Of a stretch of DNA of 10,125 nucleotides, positions 1 through 6,648 are shown one piece after another. Every line of letters starts with the position of its first letter. The stretch's first letter is position 1. The notes below the pieces were generated by a model. That model searched no databases. It was not told where the DNA came from and was given only the letters and a program-made list of their open reading frames with translations. A program made the position numbers and the translations under genes. Source of the DNA: Eubacterium sp. CAG:841 (GTDB lineage Bacteria; Bacillota; Clostridia; Oscillospirales; CAG-272); the NCBI GenBank assembly GCA_000437375.1, contig FR898223.1, positions 36,372 through 46,496 of the forward strand, written 5' to 3'.

Positions 1-1569
1 CGCCGCCGTAGTGTAAAAGTTGTTCTTCCCGAAAAATCTTTGCGGGCAGGCAGAAGCGATTATCCCGCCGTCGAAAAACAGAGCGCATCTGTCCGACGCT
101 TCAGCCGCGAATTCAACGTCGTGCGTTACAATAAACGCGGTAATGCCGTTTTTGCAAAGCTGCGCCAGTATTTCTTTAAGCTTTCTCTTTGCACAGGCGT
201 CTATTCCCTTTGTCGGCTCGTCAAGAAGAAGTATACGGGGTTCGGTGAGCAAAACTTTGGCAAGTGCGCATCTCTGCGCCTCGCCGCCCGAAATATCGTA
301 AGGATGACGACAAAGCACATCGGTTATTTCAAGCCTGCGGCAGATATCGTTTATCTTTTCCGCAGCTTCTTCTTTTGAATACCCCATAACGCGGCAGATA
401 TCGCAAAGATCGTCCTCCACCGTGTTTTTTATAAACACAGTCGATACGTCCTGCGGCAGAAGCGCTACCATGTGGCGATGAAGCTCCGCCTGCCTGTATT
501 CTTTTATATTTTTGCACAGAATTACGGTTTTCCCTCTGTAAGCCTTTTCAATGCCCGAAAGCACCTTGAGAAGCGTCGTTTTGCCGCTGCCGTTACCGCC
601 GAGAAGCGAAAATATCTCGCCTTTATAAACGGTGACTTCTGCGCCGCAAAGAATATCCGGTGAATTTTTTTCATATCTGAACCAGACGTTTTTCATCGAA
701 AAAGCAATGTCGCCTTCCGCAGAAGCTTCATTTACGGGCATTTCCCTTTTTGCGAAAGACGAAAGATATTCTCTCCCCTCTCTTACCGTAACAGGGCATT
801 TCCCCTCGCCGCCCGTACCTGCAAATATCCTCGCCGCCGCAGGAAATCCGACCGATATCGGATTGCCCGCAAGGTTTTTGCATATATTTTCTGGCGTATC
901 GCAGGATATAAGCTTTCCTCCGTCCATAACGGCTACCCTATCCGCTATCGGGAATACTTCTTCAAGACGATGCTCGGCGATTATCACCGTTGTTCCGAGT
1001 TCGAGGTTTATCTTCCGCAAGACATTTATAAATCCGGTCGCCGCAATGGGATCGAGTTGCGATGTCGGCTCGTCCAAAAGCAAAAGCTTTGGTGAAAGCG
1101 TCATAACCGACGCAAGCGCAAGCAGCTGCTGTTGTCCTCCGGAAAGAGTTGCCGTATCACTGCGAAACCAAGTGTTTATACCGAAATAGTTTGCCATCTC
1201 GCCCACACGCAAACGAATTTCATCGGCATCATAGCCGAGACCTTCCATTCCGAAAGCAAGCTCATGCCATACTTTATCGGTCACTGTCTGAGCTTCGGGA
1301 TTCTGAAAAACAAAGCCTATTTCTCCGGCTGAAGCTTTTTCGTCCATCAGGTCGGACGGCTTTCCGCAGAAAAGTATCTCTCCGCTTTTTTCTCCGTGTG
1401 GGGCGAGTTCTTTCTTCATCAATCTGAGCAGCGTTGTTTTGCCGCAACCCGAACGCCCGCACAAAGCGATAAATTCGCCCTCTTTTACGGAAAGCGATAT
1501 TCCGTCAAGCGCTTTCTTATCGCTTTCCGGATAGGAAAAGCTCAGATCTTTGAGCGCAAGTATTTCCAT
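1..1569 (-). CDS. ECF transporter double ABC ATPase (EcfA-A' fusion), 3' end outside window
   Basis: This is the ATP-hydrolysing subunit that would power an energy-coupling-factor vitamin importer at the inner face of the membrane. The frame is open from ATG at 1569 to the window edge (523 codons, no stop seen), so the C-terminus is missing. Two full ABC domains are visible. Domain 1 has Walker A GRSGCGKTT (38-46), Q-loop Q89, signature LSGGQQQ (142-148), Walker B ending D166-E167 and switch H200 in AEHRLEEV. Domain 2 has Walker A GNGSGKTT (325-332), Q373, signature ISGGEAQR (426-433), D450-E451 and H483. All catalytic residues are intact in both. A linker of about 60-80 residues joins them. 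Fused paired ATPases of this kind are known from YkoD-type ECF systems. The start overlaps the T-subunit gene by 28 bp and is preceded by GGAGG. Substrate cannot be read from this subunit. Confidence 0.93.
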   Translation of the reverse strand, partial: MEILALKDLSFSYPESDKKALDGISLSVKEGEFIALCGRSGCGKTTLLRLMKKELAPHGEKSGEILFCGKPSDLMDEKASAGEIGFVFQNPEAQTVTDKVWHELAFGMEGLGYDADEIRLRVGEMANYFGINTWFRSDTATLSGGQQQLLALASVMTLSPKLLLLDEPTSQLDPIAATGFINVLRKINLELGTTVIIAEHRLEEVFPIADRVAVMDGGKLISCDTPENICKNLAGNPISVGFPAAARIFAGTGGEGKCPVTVREGREYLSSFAKREMPVNEASAEGDIAFSMKNVWFRYEKNSPDILCGAEVTVYKGEIFSLLGGNGSGKTTLLKVLSGIEKAYRGKTVILCKNIKEYRQAELHRHMVALLPQDVSTVFIKNTVEDDLCDICRVMGYSKEEAAEKINDICRRLEITDVLCRHPYDISGGEAQRCALAKVLLTEPRILLLDEPTKGIDACAKRKLKEILAQLCKNGITAFIVTHDVEFAAEASDRCALFFDGGIIASACPQRFFGKNNFYTTAA

Positions 1570-2435
1570 TTTACAGCCTCCGTAACTTCGAAAATAAAAG
1601 GAATAAATACAAGCACTGCAAACAGCACGTAAAAGCATATTCCTTCAAAAGAAAGATCTGTATCCGCCATTCGCGGATAAAACGAAAAATCAAATTTTCC
1701 TCGCCACATTCCGATAAAAGCCGCCCCCGCAAGAGCGATTGCGGCAAACGTAAACACCCCGTCAGCCACAGTAAAGCGGAAAAGCGAAAAATGCGTTCTT
1801 TTAGTCGCGCCGTAGCCGCGCGCCTTCATCGAAGCACCGACGTTCACTGCATTTTCAAGCAACCATGTTACAAGTGCGGAGAATACCCGCGCCGAACTCA
1901 TAAGCTTTGCCGTAAAGCCCGATTCGGAATAATATCCCATAGCGATCTGCGCATCTTTTATCTGCCGCCATTTTTTCTTCATCAGCGGAATGTACCGAAG
2001 CGATATCGAAAGCACAAGCGAGAGCTTCGGAAGCACTCCGCCGAGAAGATAAAGCGTTTTGTCCGTCGTTATTATAATCGAAAAGCATTTGCACCATATA
2101 AGCACCGAAATCATCATCGCGGCGATATCAACGCCGTAAAGCAAAGCTTCGAGCGTAACGGGGTTTCCGTTCATAAAAAACAGCGGAGTCACTCCGTCGT
2201 GAGAAAAAAGCGGATTCGTAACCGCAATAAGAACAAAAAGCGGAAGATAAAAGCCGATATCCGAGCGCGTCTGCTTGGCACTTTGCACGCTTGCGCAAAA
2301 CAGCGCTCCGCCTACAAGCGAAAGCGAAAGTATTACAGGCGCGGGTGAAAACATCGTTATAAATATAACGGAAAGAAGATAAATAAGCGCAGGAACGGGA
2401 TGAAGACGCCCCATAGCACTGTTTTCTCCGTTCAT
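1542..2435 (-). CDS. ECF transporter transmembrane T subunit (EcfT/CbiQ-like)
   Basis: This is the integral membrane coupling subunit that transmits ATP hydrolysis by the ATPases to a substrate-binding S protein. It has 297 residues, with hydrophobic segments near 15-50, 61-75, 100-120, 225-243 and 264-283. The long amphipathic coupling region lies between about 145 and 215. The family's second Ala-Arg-Gly motif is plain at residues 205-207 (SMKARGYG), which docks in an ATPase groove. At the place of the first motif the protein reads AQIAMGY (162-168), so the arginine appears replaced by methionine. The ATG at 2435 overlaps the DUF4430 stop by 4 bp (ATGA), with a GGGGG-rich ribosome site upstream. 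An alternative Met at residue 8 is possible. Position between the surface proteins and the double ATPase supports a dedicated, group-I-like ECF module. Confidence 0.92.
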   Translation of the reverse strand: MNGENSAMGRLHPVPALIYLLSVIFITMFSPAPVILSLSLVGGALFCASVQSAKQTRSDIGFYLPLFVLIAVTNPLFSHDGVTPLFFMNGNPVTLEALLYGVDIAAMMISVLIWCKCFSIIITTDKTLYLLGGVLPKLSLVLSISLRYIPLMKKKWRQIKDAQIAMGYYSESGFTAKLMSSARVFSALVTWLLENAVNVGASMKARGYGATKRTHFSLFRFTVADGVFTFAAIALAGAAFIGMWRGKFDFSFYPRMADTDLSFEGICFYVLFAVLVFIPFIFEVTEAVKWKYLRSKI

Positions 2436-2974
2436 TTTGCGCCACCCCCGTTTATTCCGTATTCAAGCCCGCACACATATATCCATTCTATCACGTCCCC
2501 GTCGCAGAGGACGTATTTCGAGCATCCCACGTCGGGAAATTCGCCGTTCACCTTATAACTCCAGCCGGACTGCGCCCCGCAGGAAAATTCGTATATATGA
2601 TTTATGCCTTTTACATAAACGCTTCCGAAGGCGGTCTTGTCCGCGCCCTGATATTCCATATGGATCTTTTTGTATCTTGTAACGCGGCTCAATATATCAA
2701 ATACCGTGTCTCCCTCGCGAAGAACGTATTCCGTCTGCGGCAGAATCACACCGTCTGACGGCACAAAACCGCTGTTACGGAGAGAAGTGTCAAGTTTATC
2801 GTAGTTTTCAAAGATTTCGTCACAGCGGATGCTGAAAAACACTGTCTGACTTTCGGGTGTGATATCGTCGATATGAGTAAGATAATATTCTTCTACCGAC
2901 TGAAATTCCGTTCCGCTTATAAGCACGGCAAAAAGCAATACTACCGCAAAAACGGCTATAATATCCTTTTTCAC
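2432..2974 (-). CDS. Exported DUF4430 (transcobalamin C-terminal-like) protein
   Basis: It has 180 residues: an N-terminal hydrophobic signal or anchor (about 5-21, no lipobox Cys), then a single DUF4430-type domain. Diagnostic patches are FSIRCDEIFEN (47-57), the DGVILPQT segment (74-81), EGDTVFDIL (87-95), FSCGAQSGWSYKVNGEFP (130-147), GCSKY (150-154) and DGDVIEWIYVC (158-168). Five cysteines (51, 132, 151, 157, 168) could form disulfides outside the cell. DUF4430 is the fold of the C-terminal beta-domain of intrinsic factor and transcobalamin, where it caps cobalamin. Binding of cobalamin here is inference. The start is GTG at 2974, overlapping the upstream stop as GTGA and preceded by GGGGGAGG. 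It lies between an alpha/alpha-barrel surface protein and EcfT, which suggests it is the second half of an extracellular ligand-capture complex. Confidence 0.9.
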   Translation of the reverse strand: MKKDIIAVFAVVLLFAVLISGTEFQSVEEYYLTHIDDITPESQTVFFSIRCDEIFENYDKLDTSLRNSGFVPSDGVILPQTEYVLREGDTVFDILSRVTRYKKIHMEYQGADKTAFGSVYVKGINHIYEFSCGAQSGWSYKVNGEFPDVGCSKYVLCDGDVIEWIYVCGLEYGINGGGAK

Positions 2975-4854
2975 TCGTCCTCCCCCTCGTAAAACCGTGA
3001 AAGCTCGTCAAGCCCGCGCTGTTTTGCGGCTTTTCTGCGTTTTATACGCACAATGATGAATATTGAAAGCACGCATATCAAAAATATCACAATCGCCGCT
3101 GTCCATATCGTGCGGATCAGGGTATTTATCTTTGCCCGCGCAAGCAGAACATCATCATAATTTTCAATAAACCCTCTGTCATATTCGGGAAGCGCCTCGC
3201 AGCGGCTTATTATGTTTTCAACCGTAATCTTATCTGAAACCGATACTTCTCCGCCGGAGCCGAGCTCTTCTTTTATAATGCGGTTTATATCATTTATTTC
3301 AGCTTTTGTTTCATTTATTCTGCGCTTTATATCCGATAGTTTTTTAGTATAATAAGCTTTTTCATCAAAATCGGCGCAAACGTCAAGCCTGTAAAGCAAT
3401 TCTGTAACTTTCTGATAATATTCGGTAGAACTCGTTTCAGGCATCGCGTCAGCCGCTTTTTTGTCTGCTTCCGAAAATATCAAAGGCTCGCGTTCCGATT
3501 TTATATCTTCGATTATCTCCGTGCTTCCGGCTATTTCAAAAATATCTATCCCTTTTGATTTTGCCGCATCGGAAAGCAGAGAGTAATCGGTAACATATCT
3601 TCTGTCGCTTACGGGAAGCGAATAAAAATCCGAAAGCAGATTTCTTACAGTAGCTTCGTCAGTGTCGCCGCCGACTTCCGAAATTCCCGACACAAGTGCC
3701 ATGATACGGTTTTTCATTTCGCCGCTCATCTCGTCGCAAAAATCGTACAATGCGCGTTTTCCGTTCTTAAGGCGGAGCATCGCCGCTATGGCATAAAGCG
3801 CCTGCTCGCCCGCCATCGAATTAGATTTGTCCGGCTCGGAGGATGGATTTTCTTCATCATAAGCAAAAGAATTTACAAAGCCGCCGTCCGGCATGTGATA
3901 TATCATAAGCCCATCCCACAGGGTATTCCCGTTTTTTATAAAATGAATATCCTCCACAGGATTGATCCCGAGCGAACAAAGCGCCACTATAACCTGGCAC
4001 ACGCTTCCCGAGTTGCGAAGTCCCCAACTTCTGTAATCGCCCGTATCAAGCTGAAGAGACGATAATCTGTTCAGCGCCTCATCTATGACGGTTCTTACGG
4101 TCGCTGTTTTATCGCCTTTCGTCCCCGGAAGAGTGTATGTGTATGATTTTTCATCATTATAATGAGGCGCAAGTGCCTGAATCACCATCGCCGTGATATC
4201 GGGATCCGAGACGCTCCCCGACAGGGCAAATCCGCCGTCGTCAAGCTGACGGCTGAGTATTTCCTTTATAATATCTTCGCGTGAATAGTACGCATCCTCC
4301 GGGACTTCATAAAATCTGCTGTCAAGCGCGATCAGTCCCCATATCCAGCCGCTTATTCCCTGCGCACCGAGCGACGAAATATTGCCTCTGTTATACACCC
4401 CGTCGGCAATGAGATTTATTGTGTTTCCGTTTTCGTCCTTACAGAGCGTCGTCGGATCTCCTCCCGTTGCAAGCATGGAAAGCGCCGTTCTGTGCCACTC
4501 GGTAGCTTTCACGCGATCAAGACCGCCGTCCTCTGCATATCGGCGTTCTATATTGTCCTTCAACGACGCAAGATAGCCTATATAATTATCATCCTTTTCA
4601 AGTCCGGAAAGTCCTATCGGATACCAATCCCCCGAAGATGTTCCGGCGAGAGCCGTAAATTTTTCACAGAGTAAAAAGTCCTCCTCAGAAATTCCCATGC
4701 TATGCTTTTTCCATTTTATAATTCCGTCCGAGACGGAAATCAGCTCGCTTTCTTCGGCGTTATTTCCGCCGGATGCTAAGACGAATGGCTGTGCACACGC
4801 CGCCAAAAAAACAAGCGCAAAAATCACACATATAATTTGCATTGCACGCTTCAT
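2971..4854 (-). CDS. Membrane-anchored prenyltransferase-repeat alpha/alpha-barrel surface protein (intrinsic-factor-like N-domain)
   Basis: First gene of the operon, 627 residues. The N-terminal signal peptide (1-27) contains LAAC at 17-20, so lipidation at C20 is possible but unproven. Residues about 60-365 form a helical-repeat domain with prenyltransferase/terpene-cyclase-type motifs: LDDGGF (204-209), DPDITAMVIQALAPH (217-231), SVCQVIVALCSLGINP (284-299), MPDGGF (321-326) and SNSMAGEQALYAIAAM (344-359). Such alpha6/alpha6 barrels occur in squalene cyclases and as the N-domain of intrinsic factor/transcobalamin. No catalytic DXDD-type cyclase motif was seen, which argues for binding rather than catalysis. 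Residues 401-435 and 544-578 form an internal repeat around LPxxDR, separated by a charged probable coiled coil (about 498-530). A transmembrane helix (584-604) is followed by the basic tail KRRKAAKQ. Start ATG 4854 follows GGAGG. The downstream DUF4430 partner overlaps by 4 bp. Confidence 0.88.
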   Translation of the reverse strand: MKRAMQIICVIFALVFLAACAQPFVLASGGNNAEESELISVSDGIIKWKKHSMGISEEDFLLCEKFTALAGTSSGDWYPIGLSGLEKDDNYIGYLASLKDNIERRYAEDGGLDRVKATEWHRTALSMLATGGDPTTLCKDENGNTINLIADGVYNRGNISSLGAQGISGWIWGLIALDSRFYEVPEDAYYSREDIIKEILSRQLDDGGFALSGSVSDPDITAMVIQALAPHYNDEKSYTYTLPGTKGDKTATVRTVIDEALNRLSSLQLDTGDYRSWGLRNSGSVCQVIVALCSLGINPVEDIHFIKNGNTLWDGLMIYHMPDGGFVNSFAYDEENPSSEPDKSNSMAGEQALYAIAAMLRLKNGKRALYDFCDEMSGEMKNRIMALVSGISEVGGDTDEATVRNLLSDFYSLPVSDRRYVTDYSLLSDAAKSKGIDIFEIAGSTEIIEDIKSEREPLIFSEADKKAADAMPETSSTEYYQKVTELLYRLDVCADFDEKAYYTKKLSDIKRRINETKAEINDINRIIKEELGSGGEVSVSDKITVENIISRCEALPEYDRGFIENYDDVLLARAKINTLIRTIWTAAIVIFLICVLSIFIIVRIKRRKAAKQRGLDELSRFYEGEDE

Positions 4855-4890
4855 CTTTTAATCCTCCGCCGTTTTTTGAAATACATAAGT

Positions 4891-4919
4891 ATTCTACTAC
4901 ATAAAAAGAGATTTTTCAA
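4891..4919 (-). promoter_or_regulatory. Promoter of the barrel-DUF4430-ECF operon
   Basis: Reading leftward, TTGAAA (4919-4914) is followed by a 17-bp spacer and TAGAAT (4896-4891), close to sigma-70 consensus. The predicted start near 4884 leaves a leader of only about 30 nt before the ATG at 4854, with GGAGG at 4867-4863. A leader this short cannot hold a cobalamin riboswitch, so if this promoter is the main one any vitamin control must act another way. Confidence 0.7.
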
Positions 4920-4979
4920 GTCGCGTTTTTTTATGTCTTTTTATACTTTTTATTGAATTTAATACCACTGAAATGACGG

Positions 4980-5021
4980 TTTTGAAAAAAATTTTTGATT
5001 TTTTCAAAATTTTTTTCAAAA
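4980..5021. repeat. 16-bp AT-only-core inverted repeat
   Basis: Bases 4980-4995 pair perfectly with 5006-5021 around a 10-base loop. Apart from one G:C pair near the base the stem is A:T. It lies between the leftward operon promoter and the putative rightward -10 box. It could be an operator, a curved upstream element or a weak hairpin. Low complexity makes chance a real alternative. Confidence 0.55.
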
Positions 5022-5052
5022 ATATGCACCCAAAACGCATTTTTTGACACTA

Positions 5053-5058
5053 TATAAT
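5053..5058 (+). promoter_or_regulatory. Possible -10 box for a plus-strand leader or small RNA
   Basis: A perfect TATAAT stands at 5053-5058. No good -35 is found 16-18 bp upstream; a TTGACA at 5044-5049 is far too close to serve. If used, transcription would begin near 5065 and reach the terminator at 5341-5393. Confidence 0.3.
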
Positions 5059-5245
5059 ATGAGAAGATTTTTCTCCGACGTCTCCGTTTGATTTTATGTC
5101 GGACAAACGGTTTCAACACCACGCCTGAGCATCTCCGGCAAAGCTATTCAAGTCAATACGAGCGCAAAGCTTTCCGGCAGGCTTTTTCCCCCAATAAGTC
5201 TGTCGGAAAGAATGCGTTTTCGTAAACACCGCGCAAAGCGGAAAA

Positions 5246-5259
5246 ATCCGATATCGGAT
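5246..5259. repeat. 14-bp perfect palindrome
   Basis: ATCCGATATCGGAT is a perfect palindrome, followed directly by the 8-bp palindrome GCATATGC (5260-5267). It could be a dimeric regulator site or part of an RNA fold. No regulator family is suggested by the bases alone. Confidence 0.5.
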
Positions 5260-5340
5260 GCATATGCCATACAAGAACACTCCTTTCGTCTTTATCGGCA
5301 TATGTTCGGCAAGCGGAGAGATTTCCTCTGCTTTTGCCTG

Positions 5341-5393
5341 ACGGCACGGCACAGTATCGCACCTTTTGCGATACTGTGCCGTGCCGTTTTTTT
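5341..5393 (+). terminator. Very strong Rho-independent terminator, plus strand
   Basis: Bases 5341-5361 pair perfectly with 5367-5387 (21 bp, many G:C pairs) around a 5-base loop CCTTT, followed by seven T residues and a further T-rich run. There is no T-tract on the other strand, so it acts only rightward. The only thing upstream on the plus strand is the non-coding segment. It therefore either terminates a small RNA or attenuates read-through into the MFS gene. Confidence 0.85.
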
Positions 5394-5402
5394 GTTTTTC
5401 TA

Positions 5403-5431
5403 TTGACTTTTTCAGAATGTAATGTCATAAT
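5403..5431 (+). promoter_or_regulatory. Promoter of the MFS transporter gene
   Basis: TTGACT (5403-5408), a 17-bp spacer and CATAAT (5426-5431) match sigma-70 consensus well. The start would be near 5438, giving a leader of about 26 nt before ATG 5464. It begins about 10 bp after the terminator T-tract. Confidence 0.65.
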
Positions 5432-5463
5432 GTACGGGAATTTTCGCAAATTGAGGTCAGGAA

Positions 5464-6648
5464 ATGAAGCAAAATTACAAAAGGACTATCTATGCCTGCT
5501 TTATAGGCTATATTGTTCAGGCAATAGTAAACAACTTTGTGCCATTGCTTTTCGTCATCTTTCAGAAAAGCTATAACATTCCGCTTTCAAAAATCACCAT
5601 GCTCATAACGCTGAACTTTTTGATTCAGCTGCTTGTGGATATGTTCTCCGCATGGTTTATAGATAAGATCGGTTATCTGGCGTCGATGATCGTCGCGCAC
5701 GTTTCGGCTGCCGCAGGAATAATATTTTTAACCGTACTTCCGGAAATTTTACCCGATCCGTTTATCGGAATACTGCTTTCGGTTCTCCTCTATGCCATAG
5801 GCGGCGGACTTCTTGAGGTGCTTGTCAGTCCGACGGTCGAAGCCTGTCCAACCGAAAACAAAGAAAAAATGATGAGTCTGCTCCATTCGTTCTATTGTTG
5901 GGGACACGTCGGAGTCGTGCTTATATCAACTGCATTCTTTGCGCTTTTCGGAATAGAAAATTGGAAGTTCCTCGCACTTCTCTGGGCGCTGATACCGGTG
6001 TTCAACATCTTTATGTTTGTGAAAGCTCCGATATATTCGCTTGAAAGCGAAGGAGAAAAAGGAATTACGCTGAAAGAGCTTTTCTCAAAGAAAATCTTTT
6101 GGGTGCTTATGATTATGATGGTATGCGCGGGAGCAAGCGAGCAGGCGGTAAGCCAGTGGGCTTCAACCTTTGCCGAGCAGGGACTCGGCATAAGCAAAGC
6201 TCTGGGCGATCTTGCAGGTCCCATGTCGTTTGCCGTGCTTATGGGGCTTTCACGTCTTATCTACGGCAAATACGGAGAAAAACTCAAGCTCGACAATTTT
6301 ATGATATTCAGTTGCGTACTTTGCATAGCGGCATACGCGTGCATAGCGTTTGTACCCGTTCCCGCGATAAACCTTATCGGCTGTGCCGTGTGCGGCTTTT
6401 CGGTCGGAATTATGTGGCCCGGAACATACAGCAAAGCTTCCATGGCGATACGCGGCGGCGGAACGGCAATGTTTGCAATGCTTGCACTTGCAGGCGATCT
6501 CGGTTGCAGCGGCGGTCCTACTCTGGCGGGACTTGTTTCAAGCCGGTTTGACAACAATCTTAAAATCGGTATCCTTGTCGCGATAATATTCCCCGCGCTT
6601 TTGCTGCTTGGTCTATCAGCACTGAAGAAAAACGAGAAAAAGAGCTGA
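5464..6648 (+). CDS. Major facilitator superfamily transporter, substrate unknown
   Basis: A 394-residue polytopic membrane protein with about 12 hydrophobic segments in two halves. The halves are separated by a charged cytoplasmic loop at about 190-210 (SLESEGEKGITLKELFSKK). Helix 2-3 carries the acidic-basic loop AWFIDKIG (63-70), and the LLHSFYCWGHVG stretch (139-150) resembles the HAFYGLG-type segment of FucP-like sugar porters. The matching position in the C-half reads GLSRLIYGKYGEKL (261-274). It would be a secondary carrier at the cytoplasmic membrane. Sugar or related small-molecule transport is only a guess from that resemblance and from the convergent GH13 gene. The start ATG follows GAGGTCAGGA. 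It is monocistronic, with its own promoter and a terminator right after the stop. A charged C-terminal tail (KKNEKKS) is cytoplasmic. Confidence 0.88.
   Translation: MKQNYKRTIYACFIGYIVQAIVNNFVPLLFVIFQKSYNIPLSKITMLITLNFLIQLLVDMFSAWFIDKIGYLASMIVAHVSAAAGIIFLTVLPEILPDPFIGILLSVLLYAIGGGLLEVLVSPTVEACPTENKEKMMSLLHSFYCWGHVGVVLISTAFFALFGIENWKFLALLWALIPVFNIFMFVKAPIYSLESEGEKGITLKELFSKKIFWVLMIMMVCAGASEQAVSQWASTFAEQGLGISKALGDLAGPMSFAVLMGLSRLIYGKYGEKLKLDNFMIFSCVLCIAAYACIAFVPVPAINLIGCAVCGFSVGIMWPGTYSKASMAIRGGGTAMFAMLALAGDLGCSGGPTLAGLVSSRFDNNLKIGILVAIIFPALLLLGLSALKKNEKKS

Larger units (their letters stand above)
5065..5393 (+). ncRNA. Candidate structured RNA (orphan leader or small RNA) ending in a strong terminator
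   Basis: About 330 nt with several plausible stems on the plus strand. These are 5084-5090 with 5104-5110; 5123-5127 with 5178-5182 enclosing 5135-5145 with 5168-5177 (one bulged C); CCGC/GCGG at 5229-5241; the 14-bp palindrome at 5246-5259; 5261-5268 with 5297-5304; and a hairpin near 5311-5333. The segment ends in the 21-bp terminator stem. The MFS gene has its own promoter just after, so the terminated RNA may be independent. No known family was recognised. The start is a guess, and transcription is not shown by sequence alone. Confidence 0.35.
4855..5463. other. 609-bp non-coding region between divergent genes
   Basis: No frame here shows a recognisable protein, and the open frames on both strands are overlapping, low-complexity readings. 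From left to right it holds: the minus-strand operon promoter; a very AT-rich block (about 4920-5060) with an inverted repeat; a possible plus-strand -10 box at 5053-5058; a hairpin-rich segment (about 5061-5340); a strong plus-strand terminator; and the MFS promoter. Motifs of the cobalamin, SAM, TPP, FMN and T-box leader families were looked for by eye on both strands and not found. Confidence 0.75.

Noticed and set aside
1791..2348. 185-codon plus-strand frame opposite the EcfT gene
   Set aside because: It is a highly basic antisense shadow of the well-supported T-subunit gene.
2971..4854. Squalene-hopene cyclase or prenyltransferase enzyme
   Set aside because: The repeats match that fold, but the protein is exported and membrane-anchored, no DXDD-type catalytic motif was seen, and the neighbours are a DUF4430 protein and a vitamin transporter.
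5043..5058. TTGACA beside TATAAT as a complete promoter
   Set aside because: The two hexamers are only 3 bp apart, so they cannot serve as -35 and -10 of one sigma-70 promoter.
5148..5270. A 40-codon minus-strand frame starting ATG at 5270 with AAAGGAG upstream
   Set aside because: The product (MAYASDIGFFRFARC...) has no recognisable features, overlaps palindromes and hairpins, and has no promoter; the ribosome-like site is likely chance.
5090..5360. Cobalamin riboswitch upstream of the putative B12-capture operon
   Set aside because: No GCCACTG or B12-box-like motif was found on the minus strand, and the best promoter lies downstream of this region, leaving a leader of about 30 nt.
5153..5449. 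98-codon minus-strand frame in the intergenic gap
   Set aside because: It runs through the terminator stem and the MFS promoter and its translation is compositionally random; other frames over the same bases are equally open.
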